Below, piece by piece: positions 19,975-30,936 of a DNA stretch of 64,000 nucleotides. Positions within the stretch are counted from its first letter, which is position 1. Each line of letters begins with the position of its first letter. The DNA lies in NCBI GenBank assembly GCA_019090795.1, contig JAHRVG010000022.1, forward strand, positions 1 through 64,000, written 5' to 3'. This DNA is from Paracoccaceae bacterium (lineage in GTDB: Bacteria; Pseudomonadota; Alphaproteobacteria; Rhodobacterales; Rhodobacteraceae). The position numbers were made by a program, and so were the translations under genes. The notes under the pieces were generated by a model. The model had not been told where the DNA came from. It was given only the letters and a program-made list of their open reading frames with translations, and made no database searches.

Positions 19975-21648
19975 ATGGTGAAATACGCAAAATTGGCGGG
20001 GATGGCATCCGGACTGGTGATCGGTCTGGGGGCTGGTGTGTTGCTGGCAGTGATGAACCCGTTGATCCCGGATGAGGATGCGACACAGGTTTCACCGGCC
20101 CCAACGGGTGCGCTCTCAAGCGGGTTGCAACAGGATTCGGCCCCTACAATAAGTGCCAGCACTGGCGGCGTATCTGTTTCGCCCTCCAGTGGCGCGCAGC
20201 CCAGTGCCATGGGTGCGGATGCGACTCCTGATGCGGTGCAACAGGACGGGGGTAAAGTGCACGTGGGGGCGGCGAGCGGACTGGCAACCCCTGCAAAAGT
20301 AAACGCAGGGGCAGGTAATCTGGCGATTCCCAAAGCCGATAGCGGTGGCAAAAGCAAACCTGCGGCGGGGCTAAGCCAGCCGCAAAGCGCGGATTTAGCG
20401 GCGCAAAAACCGGCGCTTCATCAAACCACGAAAGTTAGGGTTGGCGGTGTAGATCAAATGCGCGATCCGGATATGGCGAATACCAATGTTAACGCACCGG
20501 CGTTGCCGACGCAGACCGCCAGCAGCACGCCGTCTGCGCAAGTGCCGGGCCTGCCTGCGGTAAATACCCCTACCGGCCCGGATGTATCCACCACATCAGC
20601 CACGCCACTGGTCATTGCCGAACCAAAAGTTGATAGCGCGTCGCAAGGGGCGGAACCCGTGCTGCCCCTGTCGGAGGAGGCGTCAAATGTCCTGACCCCC
20701 GGCACATTGGATCAGGGCGGTTCCAGCGTAGCGCCTAAGCGGGTGGAACGGGCGCCGGATGTGGTTGCAGCCTTGCCGCTGATCCCCAAGCCCAAGCGCA
20801 AAGTGAACAAATCCGGTACCTTTGATACCCAATCATCGCGTTTGGCCACAAATGGCACGGCAGGCTTTGGCAAACGTAACACCGGTAAAAGTGGTGCTAA
20901 ATTTCCTAACATCAGCGCACAGGTGAAACAAGGTTTGTCGCCTGATCAGGCTGACATTGGCGCGTTGAAACGCAATGCGGTGGCTTTTGCTGGTGCGGAT
21001 AAACCGTTATTGTCAATTGTTCTGATCGACATCGGGGATGCAGGCTTGCCCCGCAATACCCTGAAAAACCTGACCATTCCCGCAGCTTTCGCCTTGCCTG
21101 CTGATCAGGCAGGGGTTGGGCGGCTAGCGCAGGAATTTACCCAAGCCGGTTTTGAAGTGCTGGCACTGTCACCGCGTTCGGTTGAAATGAGCCTGTCTGG
21201 CGGACTGGATCAGGCGCAAGTGGACGTTGTCGCGGACAAGATTTTCAGTGGCCTGCCACAGGCCATCGGGCTGATTGATCGAACATCTGGAGATTTGCAG
21301 AAAGACCGCAGATTGGCGGATTTCGTGGTTAACAGCTTTGCCAGAACCGGCCACGGGCTGGTAACCTATGCCGAGGGTCTGAACCCGGTGCCACGCGCAG
21401 CCCTAGAGGCGCATGTGGCTGCGGGCACGATTTACCGTATACTGGATGGTAAAAACGAAAGCTCTGCGGTTATGACCCGATATCTCGATCGTGCGGTGTT
21501 GGATGCGCGGCGCAACGGGCAGGTGATCGTGCTGGGGACAACAAAGGCCCAAACGGTGGCGACGATTGTGAACTGGACGCTGAGTTCCAAGGCGCGCGGC
21601 GTGGCATTGGCACCAGTTTCGGCGAGTCTTTTGGTGGGGGTGGAGTAA
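19975..21648 (+). CDS. divergent polysaccharide deacetylase family protein with long low-complexity N-terminal linker
   Basis: C-terminal half resembles divergent polysaccharide deacetylases; N-terminal TM segment followed by an Ala/Pro/Ser/Thr-rich region. Confidence 0.7.
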   Translation: MVKYAKLAGMASGLVIGLGAGVLLAVMNPLIPDEDATQVSPAPTGALSSGLQQDSAPTISASTGGVSVSPSSGAQPSAMGADATPDAVQQDGGKVHVGAASGLATPAKVNAGAGNLAIPKADSGGKSKPAAGLSQPQSADLAAQKPALHQTTKVRVGGVDQMRDPDMANTNVNAPALPTQTASSTPSAQVPGLPAVNTPTGPDVSTTSATPLVIAEPKVDSASQGAEPVLPLSEEASNVLTPGTLDQGGSSVAPKRVERAPDVVAALPLIPKPKRKVNKSGTFDTQSSRLATNGTAGFGKRNTGKSGAKFPNISAQVKQGLSPDQADIGALKRNAVAFAGADKPLLSIVLIDIGDAGLPRNTLKNLTIPAAFALPADQAGVGRLAQEFTQAGFEVLALSPRSVEMSLSGGLDQAQVDVVADKIFSGLPQAIGLIDRTSGDLQKDRRLADFVVNSFARTGHGLVTYAEGLNPVPRAALEAHVAAGTIYRILDGKNESSAVMTRYLDRAVLDARRNGQVIVLGTTKAQTVATIVNWTLSSKARGVALAPVSASLLVGVE

Positions 21649-21835
21649 TCGGCATCAACACCTGAGAAATTGAAAGTGTGAAGCAGTGAAGCCGAGGCGA
21701 AACTGCGGAAACTGTGCTGTTTTTGCGCGAGTATTGGGGATATTCAGTTCTCACGATGGTTTTCGCTTCAATATTTGGCCCAATTTTGTCATGCTGGGAC
21801 TACTGCAAACACTGCACATTGAGAAAGCTGTTAAA

Positions 21836-23273
21836 ATGAAAAAGATTTTCGCTAGTATTGCCATGGGGTGTCTGGTCGGTGCGCAGGCTCAGGCGGCACC
21901 AATAGAGTTCCGCTATGGCGTAGATGTGTTTGCTGAATCCCAAGGTACGCTGGATGCCTTTCAGTCGATCAGTGTTTTGCGTGAAATCGGCCCCGGTTTG
22001 CATTTTGGCCAGACGTTGTATTCTGCCGCTGCCGGGGATGCGGGGGGCTTGTTTGTTGGCGGGTTTGAGCTGGTGAAGCGCTGGCGTATCGGGGATCAGA
22101 CCGAGCTGGAATTTGGCGGCTTTATCGGTGGTGGCGGTGGAGCCGCATTGGTTTCCGGTGACGGGTTGATGACCCGTGCGCATATTGGCCTTAAACGGCA
22201 TCTGTTCGGAAACTTCGCGGGAACCTTCGGAGTGTCCTACATCAATATCTCGGGCTCGCCTGTGTCCACTCCGGCGCTGAGTTTTGGTCTGTCACGCGAC
22301 ACTGATTTTGCCTTTAGCGGCGGCCGTGGTGCTGGGGGGGGGCCCTCGGGGCGTGTGGTGCTGGCCGTTAAACCGATGGTCAAGCAATTCCACACCAGTG
22401 GCAATTTGAAACGTAGCGGTGGGCCGCTTGGCACCATGTCGCTGGTAGGGTTTGAGGCCGCTTTCGCAGCCTCGCCCAATGCCCGAAACGAGACCTTTAT
22501 TCAGGCCACTGGGGCCGTTGCCGGAGACGGTGAGGGCTATGCCGATATTCAAGTCGGTTATCGCTGGAAAACTTCGGCTCATGGGTTGCGAGCATTTGCC
22601 GAAGTCGCGGCCGGTTTTGGTGGGGGCGGTGATGTTGATACCGGCGGGGGCCTGCTGGCAACCGTTGGGGCAGGTGTTGCAATCCCGCTGTTTGGCGGGT
22701 TCGAGGCCGAGCTGGGGGCGCAAGCAACCACTGCGCTGGATGGCGATTTGAACGCCTTGTCACCTTATCTGCGTGCGTCGCTTAAATTTGGTGATCACAA
22801 ACGCCCTTACGCAACCCCGCGCCACTGGCAACTGAGCATGGGGGCAAGTTTGCAAAACCCCAACACAGGATTTCGCAAGCCGGGGCTGACGGCGACTGCT
22901 TCGCCGGTACTGGTCGAAAGTTCGGTTGATTTATTCCTGAGCGAGCGGGTTTATTTCACCGGCAATGCCCAGACCGGCATACGGCGATGCTGGGGGCTAT
23001 GCGATTGGTTTGCTGGGTCTTGGCTATGCGTTGCCCTTGGGCGAGCGCTGGACCGCGTCGATTGAGGGCCATCTGGGGGCTGCTGGTGGCGGTGGCATTG
23101 ACACCGGTGGTGGGCTGGTAGCAGCGGGGCGACTGGAGCTGGACTATGCACTGAATGACGCCCTTGCGATTTCAGCAGGGGTTGGCAAAATGCAAACCCT
23201 GCGCGGTGGCGGCGGTGCCAAGCCAGTGACCTTTCATCTGGGGCTAAAAACCGCGTTTACCACCTTTCACTAA
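21836..23273 (+). pseudogene. outer-membrane/secreted Gly-rich repeat protein interrupted by an apparent frameshift near 22976
   Basis: Signal peptide MKKIFASIAMGCLVGAQAQA; the +2 frame ends in non-homologous sequence after NAQT while the +3 frame continues with AYGDAGGYAIGLLGLGY...GGGGIDTGGGL, mirroring the upstream repeat GDGEGYADIQVGY...GGGGDVDTGGGL. Confidence 0.75.
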
Positions 23274-23351
23274 GGGCGGTACGACACAGTTTCATCTTCC
23301 TAGATACAGCGTGATGCTGGCAGGGTAATACCCTTGATCAAAACGGGTGTT

Positions 23352-24866
23352 TTAACCATTCCCCAGCGGCGTCACAAAGTGGATCGCCTCAAGCGCCGCT
23401 TGCTTGAGCGCTTTGGATTTATTCACTGTTTCCTGAAATTCGGCCTCGGGCTCGCTGTCATAGACAACGCCGCCACCGGCTTGAATATACAGCTTTTCGC
23501 CCTTGGTTACAGCGGTGCGCAGGGCGATGCAGATGTCCATTTCGCCATTGGCCGAGAAATATCCAACCCCGCCGCCATAAACGCCGCGCTTTTCTTTTTC
23601 CAGCTCGTCAATGATTTGCATGGCGCGCACCTTTGGTGCACCGGAAACGGTGCCAGCGGGCAGGCCCGCAAGCAGGGCAGACAGGGCGTCGTGTTCGTCA
23701 GATAGCTCGCCAATAACGTTGGAAACGATGTGCATTACATGGCTGTAGCGCTCGATTATGAACTGCTCATTGGGGTTAACCGTGCCAATTTTCGCGACAC
23801 GCCCCACATCATTTCGCCCCAGATCCAGCAGCATCAGATGTTCGGCCCGTTCCTTGGGGTCGGCCAGCAGGTCTACCTCATAGGCCTTGTCGGCCTCGGT
23901 GGTGGCCCCGCGTGGGCGGGTGCCTGCAATTGGGCGGATGGTGACCTCGTTGTCTTTGACCCGCACCAGAATTTCCGGGCTGGCCCCAATCACCTGAAAA
24001 CCGCCAAAGTTGAAAAAGAACATATAGGGCGAGGGATTGGTGCGGCGCAATGCACGATAGAGGGCAAAAGGCGGCAGCTTAAAATCTTGCGTCCAGCGTT
24101 GCGAGGGCACTACCTGAAAGACGTCGCCCGCGCGGATGTAATCGCGGGATTTTTCAACCATCGCGAAGTATTCCGCCTTTGTGGTATTGGATACCGGCGC
24201 GCCGACGCAGCCCGCCGCATCTGCGATCATCGGGTTGGAGGGGGCAGGGCGGTCCAGATCGCGGATCGCATCCATGACCCGTTCAGCCGCAATATTATAA
24301 GCCGCGCGCGCCGAGAGGCCGGAACTGGTGTAAACCGGAGAAACCACCGTGATTTCATCCTTCACCCCATCAACCACAACAACGACGGAGGGGCGCATCA
24401 TCACCGCATCGGGCAGGCCCAAGGGATCGGGGTTCACATCGGGCAGGTGTTCGACTTGTCGGATCATGTCATAGCCAAGGAAACCAAACAGCCCTGCGGC
24501 AATTGCGGGCAGGCCATCGGGTAGATCAATACGGCTTTCGGCCAGCACTTCGCGCAGAGCCGAAAGCGGATCAGCCGCCATAGGCTCAAAAGCATCCGCA
24601 TCAAAACGGGCTTGACGGTTGATGCGTGCCGTATCGCCGTGACACTGCCAGATCAAGTCGGGCTTCATGCCGATCACAGTATAGCGCCCGCGATTTTCTC
24701 CGCCCGTCACGGACTCCAGAATAAAGCTGTCTTTCTGCGCCTGCGCCAGTTTCAGCATCAAGGAAACCGGCGTGTCGAGATCTGCTACCAGAGTGCTGTA
24801 CAGCACCTGATTTTCACCGCGCTGATAGGCAGCTTCAAAGCTGGCAAAATCCGGAGTTAGGCCCAT
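23352..24866 (-). CDS. trpE: anthranilate synthase component I
   Basis: PSPYMFFFNFGGFQVIGASPEILVR, IAGTRPRGATTEAD, LDLGRNDVGRVAK, GAPKVRAMQIIDELE. Confidence 0.96.
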   Translation of the reverse strand: MGLTPDFASFEAAYQRGENQVLYSTLVADLDTPVSLMLKLAQAQKDSFILESVTGGENRGRYTVIGMKPDLIWQCHGDTARINRQARFDADAFEPMAADPLSALREVLAESRIDLPDGLPAIAAGLFGFLGYDMIRQVEHLPDVNPDPLGLPDAVMMRPSVVVVVDGVKDEITVVSPVYTSSGLSARAAYNIAAERVMDAIRDLDRPAPSNPMIADAAGCVGAPVSNTTKAEYFAMVEKSRDYIRAGDVFQVVPSQRWTQDFKLPPFALYRALRRTNPSPYMFFFNFGGFQVIGASPEILVRVKDNEVTIRPIAGTRPRGATTEADKAYEVDLLADPKERAEHLMLLDLGRNDVGRVAKIGTVNPNEQFIIERYSHVMHIVSNVIGELSDEHDALSALLAGLPAGTVSGAPKVRAMQIIDELEKEKRGVYGGGVGYFSANGEMDICIALRTAVTKGEKLYIQAGGGVVYDSEPEAEFQETVNKSKALKQAALEAIHFVTPLGNG

Positions 24867-26734
24867 TAGCGGGTCGCGATCTGGGCGTTGATGGAATTGA
24901 TCGCAGTCTGGTTCAGCGACACCCCGGCAGTGCTGCGCAAGGCAGCGGTATAGAGTTCCAGAACATCCGCACCAATCTGCGCATTCAGCGAATTGGTCAA
25001 CTGGGCCACCGCTGTTGCATTTTCGCTTGAGGCCGCATCAAAGGCGTTCACACCGGTGAGCCGCGCAAGGAACACACCGTTTACGCCCTCAAGTGCCAGC
25101 ACTGCGTCGGTTTCCAGATTGAATACCTCGATGATCGCGGACGATGGCATACCTTGGAAAAAGCTGTCGCGCCGCGCGGCGGTCTCGGTATTTGGTGCAA
25201 GACTCAGATCGGCAAAGCTGCTGCCGCCCTCCAGCTTCGATTTGAATGCCTCTGCCACAATTTTCAACCGCGCCAGCGTTTCCGCCTGCTTCCAGTCTGC
25301 CGCCACAAGGGATTTCACATTGGTATAAGGGATCAGCGCCGGTTCGGTCACTTTATTCACTTTCAGGGCGAAAATGCCGCCATCCGAGAGATCGGTAATT
25401 TCAGGGAAATCGCCTTCCTTGGCTTCTTGGATTGCCTTGCGAAACTCGGTGTAGCCGTTCAGCCCGCCGGTGCTCTGGTCGGTGAAATCAATGGTGCCGA
25501 GCTGCATGCTGGTTTCCGCGCCCAAATCCTCAACCGATGCGCCGGCCGCCAGCAGGTCGTCGATATCATTGACCATATCGGAAACCATCCGCCGCGCGCC
25601 TTCGCCGGCCAATTCGGTTGTCAGCTCTTCGCGGGCCTCTTCAAACGAGGTGCTGTCCGCTGCCAAAACCGCATTGATGCGGAACAGGGCAGGGCCAAGC
25701 GCCGAGTCGACCGGCCCGACAATACCAATGCTTTCACTGCCAAAAACCAATTCGGCTGCCGCGTTCGAGAGATCTTTAACCTCAACATCACCCAGATCCA
25801 CGTCTGCCAGCGTCAGGCCACGTTCCTCGGCCAGTTGCGCGAAGGTGATCGTCAGCGCATCAAGACTGTCGCGTGCGTCCTGTGCCTCTTGTTGGGTGCT
25901 AAAAACGATCCGCTCAAGAGCGCGTTGTTCCGGTTTGTTGAACCGATCCGCTTGGAATTCATAGGATTCGCGCAGCTCTGCCTCCGCCACGTCCACCTTC
26001 TCAAGCAGCATTTCGGGGCTAAGCCAAACATAGGTAACATTATGGCTACGCAGGGATTGATACTTGTCGCCGTTTGAATCGTAATATTGCTGCAACTGGG
26101 CATCTGTGGCATCGGCCACCGGTTCGGCCAGTTGCAATTCTGTCACCCAGGCCCAATCGAAATCACGGGTTTCCTGCACATAGGAAATCAGCGCCAGCGG
26201 GATCGCATCGGAGGAGGAAATACCGCCGGAAATACTGCCCTCAAGAATCGAACGGGCATTTTCCTTGCGCAACAAGGCGTCAAACTGTTTTGGCGTCAGG
26301 TTCAACTGGCGGTCAAGGTAAAATTCATAAGATTGCTTGTCAAAACTGCCGGTCAGGCCCTGAAAATTCGGATTGCTAATGATTTGCTGGCGCACAATAT
26401 CGTCGCCTACGCTCAGCCCCAGTTGGCTGGCCTCGTTGTCTATTGCCGCCAGACCGATCACAGCGTCCAGTACGGATGCGGAAATGCCGAACTGTTCGAC
26501 CTCGCTGGGCGACAGATTGCGCCCGGCGCGGTTGGACAGCTGGTTAATGGCATTACGATAAGAACGCGCGTAGGTGTTTACCGGGATGCTTTCCTCACCC
26601 ACCGTGCCGATGGATTGCAGATTGCCACCGCCAAAACCGCCGATGCCAAAACCGGTCAAACCGAGCATCAAAAGCCCCATGATGACCATCATGAATTTAC
26701 TGTTTTTCTTGCCGGAGCGCAGTGGATGAGACAT
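24866..26734 (-). CDS. ppiD: PpiD/SurA-type peptidylprolyl isomerase, membrane-anchored
   Basis: N-terminal KNSKFMMVIMGLLMLGLTGFGIGGFGG TM, SurA_N-like and rotamase-like regions, about 620 aa; TAATG overlap with trpE. Confidence 0.82.
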   Translation of the reverse strand: MSHPLRSGKKNSKFMMVIMGLLMLGLTGFGIGGFGGGNLQSIGTVGEESIPVNTYARSYRNAINQLSNRAGRNLSPSEVEQFGISASVLDAVIGLAAIDNEASQLGLSVGDDIVRQQIISNPNFQGLTGSFDKQSYEFYLDRQLNLTPKQFDALLRKENARSILEGSISGGISSSDAIPLALISYVQETRDFDWAWVTELQLAEPVADATDAQLQQYYDSNGDKYQSLRSHNVTYVWLSPEMLLEKVDVAEAELRESYEFQADRFNKPEQRALERIVFSTQQEAQDARDSLDALTITFAQLAEERGLTLADVDLGDVEVKDLSNAAAELVFGSESIGIVGPVDSALGPALFRINAVLAADSTSFEEAREELTTELAGEGARRMVSDMVNDIDDLLAAGASVEDLGAETSMQLGTIDFTDQSTGGLNGYTEFRKAIQEAKEGDFPEITDLSDGGIFALKVNKVTEPALIPYTNVKSLVAADWKQAETLARLKIVAEAFKSKLEGGSSFADLSLAPNTETAARRDSFFQGMPSSAIIEVFNLETDAVLALEGVNGVFLARLTGVNAFDAASSENATAVAQLTNSLNAQIGADVLELYTAALRSTAGVSLNQTAINSINAQIATR

Positions 26735-26805
26735 CTCGGACCTATTTGTTTTATCTGTTTTCAGGGGCAGGTTTTAGGGGGTGACGGGGGTAAGGGCAAG
26801 CGGGT

Positions 26806-27981
26806 TCACAGCCGAAGCTGCGCCAGCCGCTCAAAAAGCTGCGCAATTCCGGTGCGATCAACGTTGGCAAAGGCAATCCGCATGTGTTTCTCGCCCGAGG
26901 TGTTTGGGGGGCAGAACATAGTGCCGGGCAGCATCAGGGCAGCGGATTGCTTGACGATTTCTTGCGCGAGCTGGTCACTTGGCATAGGGTAGGGGTGTTG
27001 GGCATAGGCGAAATAGGCGCCACTTCCCTTGAGGGTCCAACCGGGCAGGGTGGTGAAAGCCCGCGTTATGGCCGCGCGCCGATCCAGAATTTCCAGCCGC
27101 TCGCCTGCCAGCCAGTCGCGCAGATTGCGCATGCCAAACAGGGCGGCGCGCTGGCCCAGCTGGTTGGGGCAGATGGTTTGGGTGTCGAGGAATTTTTCGA
27201 TTTCAACCAAATGATCACGCCCCGCGATCAGCGCACCGACGCGGTGGCCAGTCAGGCGGTAGGCCTTGGAAAAGGAATAGAGCTGGATCAGCGTCCCGGC
27301 CCAATCGGGATCGGTGAACAGATCATGGGGTGCCCCGTTGCGGCTGTCAAAATCGCGGTAGGTTTCATCAACGATCAGGGCAATGCCATGGCTTTTGGCC
27401 AGTTCATAAAAGGCGCGCACCAATGTTGCCGGATATTCTGCCCCCGTGGGGTTGTTGGGCGTCACCAGAACGATGGCCTTGACGTTTGGCGTGATCAGCG
27501 CCGCAGCCTGTTCCACATCGGGCAGCATATCATCGCCACACATCAGGGTGCGGGTCTCGATCCCGGCCATATCCAGCCACATTTTATGGTTAAAATACCA
27601 CGGCGCAGGCAGAATGACCGCATCGCCAGCCCCCGCCAGCGTTGCGATACTGGCACAAAACGCCTGATTGCAGCCCGAGGTGATCGCGACCTGATCAGGG
27701 GCAATGGTGCCGCCATAGGCTGTGGACCACTGGCTCGCGATTTCGGCGCGTAGGTCAGGCAGGCCTAAAACCGGGCCGTAAAGGTGGGCCTCTGGATCAG
27801 TAAGTACTGATTCTGCCAAGGCTTGCAACAATGGCGCAGGCGGTGGCTCTACCGGGGCGGCTTGCGATACGTTGATCAAGGGGCGCTCTGGCGTGAAAAT
27901 GGTTTCTTCCAGCCAGCGACGCGCCTCCATCACGGGCGGGCGAAAGGTGGCGGAGAAGTTGGGGTTAAAGGAAGGGGGCAT
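26806..27981 (-). CDS. pyridoxal phosphate-dependent aminotransferase class I/II
   Basis: VLVTPNNPTGAEYP, LIVDETYRDF, SFSKAYRLTGHRVG; start likely MPPSFNPN rather than the upstream ORF start. Confidence 0.9.
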   Translation of the reverse strand: MPPSFNPNFSATFRPPVMEARRWLEETIFTPERPLINVSQAAPVEPPPAPLLQALAESVLTDPEAHLYGPVLGLPDLRAEIASQWSTAYGGTIAPDQVAITSGCNQAFCASIATLAGAGDAVILPAPWYFNHKMWLDMAGIETRTLMCGDDMLPDVEQAAALITPNVKAIVLVTPNNPTGAEYPATLVRAFYELAKSHGIALIVDETYRDFDSRNGAPHDLFTDPDWAGTLIQLYSFSKAYRLTGHRVGALIAGRDHLVEIEKFLDTQTICPNQLGQRAALFGMRNLRDWLAGERLEILDRRAAITRAFTTLPGWTLKGSGAYFAYAQHPYPMPSDQLAQEIVKQSAALMLPGTMFCPPNTSGEKHMRIAFANVDRTGIAQLFERLAQLRL

Positions 27982-27986
27982 GTGCG

Positions 27987-28778
27987 TCAGTCCTTTGCGT
28001 GCGGGGCTAAGTCTTTGGGCGTAGCGTTTCGTTGTCTGGCAAACAGCATGTAATGCACCAGAAGGATAATGATCCACGCCACCAGAAGCGTTGTTAATGT
28101 GTGTCCCAGTGTGTGGCGCCCGTTCAGCATTTGATAGCTGCCCATGATTCCCCCCAGCACCAGTGCTCCGGCCAAAGCCACCATTTGCTGCCGTCGCGTT
28201 GTTGCGATCATCACAAATAGCAACAAGGCAAACCCACCAGAGGGATGACCCGCAGGAAAACACCGCCCCAGATTTTCAACCTTGTTGGCTGTGAATAATG
28301 AAACATAGGGTATGGTGCCGCCAAATTCCTGCAATTGGTAGGGGCAGTGAACATGGGTTAGCTTTTTAGTAATTGCGACCACAAGAGGCACGAGCAGCAG
28401 GCACAACAGAATAAATACATTCTTGCGTGTTCCAAATTTTTGAAAGGGGGCAATAAAACGGGATAAACATAAAACAAACAACATCACGACTGCATAAAAC
28501 AGCAGCAGCGATCGGGGGCCCTGATAAGCAAACAGGCGCAGGGTCGCTTGTGAATTATTGACCCTCCACGCGCCGTCTTGATAAAACAACCGCTGGAAAG
28601 CCATGTCCAGATCAGTGCTTTCCATAGCAAACAGCACAGCAATAAGTAACAGCATCGTGATAATCAGATGCTGGTAGCGAATTATTTGAAAAGGCGCAGT
28701 GGGGCTGTTGCTCCTGATGTCTTTTGCGCAGGGGGCCGGTTTGGTGTGCAACAGGTCTTCCTTTAGGGTGATGTCCAT
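27987..28778 (-). CDS. PAP2-family phosphatase, membrane
   Basis: KKLTHVHCPYQL...CFPAGHPSGGFALL...GRHTLGHTL phosphatase signature. Confidence 0.85.
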   Translation of the reverse strand: MDITLKEDLLHTKPAPCAKDIRSNSPTAPFQIIRYQHLIITMLLLIAVLFAMESTDLDMAFQRLFYQDGAWRVNNSQATLRLFAYQGPRSLLLFYAVVMLFVLCLSRFIAPFQKFGTRKNVFILLCLLLVPLVVAITKKLTHVHCPYQLQEFGGTIPYVSLFTANKVENLGRCFPAGHPSGGFALLLFVMIATTRRQQMVALAGALVLGGIMGSYQMLNGRHTLGHTLTTLLVAWIIILLVHYMLFARQRNATPKDLAPHAKD

Positions 28779-28910
28779 ATGATCGGGATAGAGAAGGGGG
28801 CAGGAATGTCAATAAATGGCGCATGGGCTGCCAAATAAATCAGCTGTCTGCCCATTGGGGGCTGATGCAAACCCTTGACCTCTGCCTTCAAATCAAAGAT
28901 AGCCCCTGCC

Positions 28911-30722
28911 ATGGCTAGACCTCCTTTTTTGACCCTCTCCGATATCTCGCTGACTTTTGGCGGCAATCCTCTGTTCAATGGCGTAGGCCTGACGGTGCAC
29001 GCGGGCGCGCGCATCTGTTTGGTGGGGCGTAATGGCTCGGGTAAATCAACCTTGCTCAAAGTGATCGCAGGCGAAGTAGAACCGGATTCGGGCAATCGTT
29101 TTGTGCAGCCCGGTGTTTCTGTGGGCTATATGGAGCAGCACCCCGACCTTTCAGATTACGCTACGCTGGGCGACTTCACCCTGTCCAATCTGGATGTGGG
29201 GCAGGAATATCTGGTGGATATGGCGGCTGAGGGGTTGAAGTTGAACCTTGACCAGGCGCCCTCCGCGGCCTCTGGCGGTGAACGTCGCCGGGCGGCTTTG
29301 GCCAAAATTTTGGCGGAAAGCCCGGATTTGATGTTGCTGGACGAGCCGACGAACCACCTGGATATTGAGGCCATCGGCTGGCTGGAATCCCATCTGGCCC
29401 AGACGCGGGATGCTTTTATCCTGATATCGCATGACCGCGCCTTTCTGCGCAATCTGACCCGCAGCACCATGTGGGTCGATCGTGGTGTGGTGCGCCAGAA
29501 CCCTGTGGGGTTCGAGGGCTTTGAGGAATGGCGAGACAAGACCTTTGAAGACGAGGACATGCAGCGCCACAAAATGGATCGCCTGCTCAAGGCTGAGGGA
29601 CGCTGGGCGGTTGAGGGCATTTCGGCACGGCGCAAACGCAATCAGGGCCGCGTGCGGCGCTTGCAGGAAATGCGCCAGGACCGTGGCGCGCAGATTATGC
29701 GCGCAGGTGCAGCCAAAATGGCGTTTGAAGCGGGGCCTAAATCAGGCAAGCGAGTGATTGAGGCTACGGGGATCAGCAAGGTATTTGGCGATAAAACCAT
29801 CGTCAAAGATTTCGATATGCGGGTGCTGCGCGGAGAACGTATCGCCTTTATCGGGCCTAATGGTGCGGGCAAAACCACACTGCTGAACATGCTCATTGGC
29901 CAGTTGGAACCCGATAGCGGTAGCGTGAAGCTGGGCACCAATCTGATCCCGGCGATTTTTGACCAGAACCGTTCGTCGCTCAATCCAAAGGCTTCGCTTT
30001 GGGACACGCTGACCGAGGATAAGGATCTGGGTGTTTCCGGGCGTAACGACCAGATCATGGTGCGCGGACAGCCCAAGCATGTGGTCGGATACCTGAAAGA
30101 ATTCCTGTTTTCCGAGGGGCAGGCACGTGGGCCGGTTGGCGCGCTGTCGGGCGGAGAAAAGGCGCGTCTTTTGCTGGCGCAGATCATGGCCAAGGAAAGC
30201 AACCTCTTGGTGATGGATGAGCCGACCAACGATCTGGATATCGAGACGCTGGATTTGTTGCAGGAGTTGCTGGATGATTACAGCGGCACGGTGATGCTGG
30301 TCAGCCACGACCGTGATTTTCTGGACCGCGTGGCGCAGCGCTCTATTGTGATGGATGGTGATGGCTCTGCGGTGATTTATGCGGGCGGATATTCGGATTA
30401 TCAAGCGCAGTTGAAGGCGGTTGCACCAGAGGAGCCTGTTGAGCCGGTGAAATCGGTCAAGGCGGGTAAACCTGCGGAAAAGCCGAAAGCCGCGCAAAAG
30501 ATGTCTTTCAAGCAGGAGCACCGCCGGAAAGAGCTGCCAGCCGTGATTGCCCGCCTTGAGTCGGAAATTGCCAAGCTGGAAAGTTTTATGGCGGATCCGG
30601 AGCTGTTCACCAAATTCCCCGAGAAGTTTGCCAAAGCCAGCGACGGCCTGACCGCGCGCCATATCACTCTGAGTGATGCAGAAGAGGAGTGGTTGGCGCT
30701 AGAGGAACTTGCAGGCCAGTAA
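28911..30722 (+). CDS. ABC-F family ATP-binding protein (Uup-like)
   Basis: Two ABC domains (GRNGSGKST, GPNGAGKTT), LLDEPTNHLDIE and MDEPTNDLDIETL, C-terminal coiled-coil. Confidence 0.93.
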   Translation: MARPPFLTLSDISLTFGGNPLFNGVGLTVHAGARICLVGRNGSGKSTLLKVIAGEVEPDSGNRFVQPGVSVGYMEQHPDLSDYATLGDFTLSNLDVGQEYLVDMAAEGLKLNLDQAPSAASGGERRRAALAKILAESPDLMLLDEPTNHLDIEAIGWLESHLAQTRDAFILISHDRAFLRNLTRSTMWVDRGVVRQNPVGFEGFEEWRDKTFEDEDMQRHKMDRLLKAEGRWAVEGISARRKRNQGRVRRLQEMRQDRGAQIMRAGAAKMAFEAGPKSGKRVIEATGISKVFGDKTIVKDFDMRVLRGERIAFIGPNGAGKTTLLNMLIGQLEPDSGSVKLGTNLIPAIFDQNRSSLNPKASLWDTLTEDKDLGVSGRNDQIMVRGQPKHVVGYLKEFLFSEGQARGPVGALSGGEKARLLLAQIMAKESNLLVMDEPTNDLDIETLDLLQELLDDYSGTVMLVSHDRDFLDRVAQRSIVMDGDGSAVIYAGGYSDYQAQLKAVAPEEPVEPVKSVKAGKPAEKPKAAQKMSFKQEHRRKELPAVIARLESEIAKLESFMADPELFTKFPEKFAKASDGLTARHITLSDAEEEWLALEELAGQ

Positions 30723-30936
30723 AGCTGAGGCGCTTTGCGCCACGCCTCTTGAGCGCTAACGCGCGATTGGTGTTGCGTTGCTGCTGTTTGATCTCAAGCC
30801 AACCCATGCAATTCGCTGTCAGCGCATTTATGCCATTTCTCTAATCTTGCGGGTCTGCCTGACGGGTTGAAGAACTTGCCCGAAGGGGCGAGGTGGGGTT
30901 TAAGGGCGGTGCAATGAAAACGTGTGGGAAAAAACA

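Noticed and set aside
25154-26992. Two long plus-strand ORFs (307 and 301 aa)
   Set aside because: Antisense shadows of ppiD; no recognisable domains.
30728-30749. GAGGCG...CGCCTC hairpin after the ABC-F gene
   Set aside because: Short stem, no T-tract; too weak to call a terminator.
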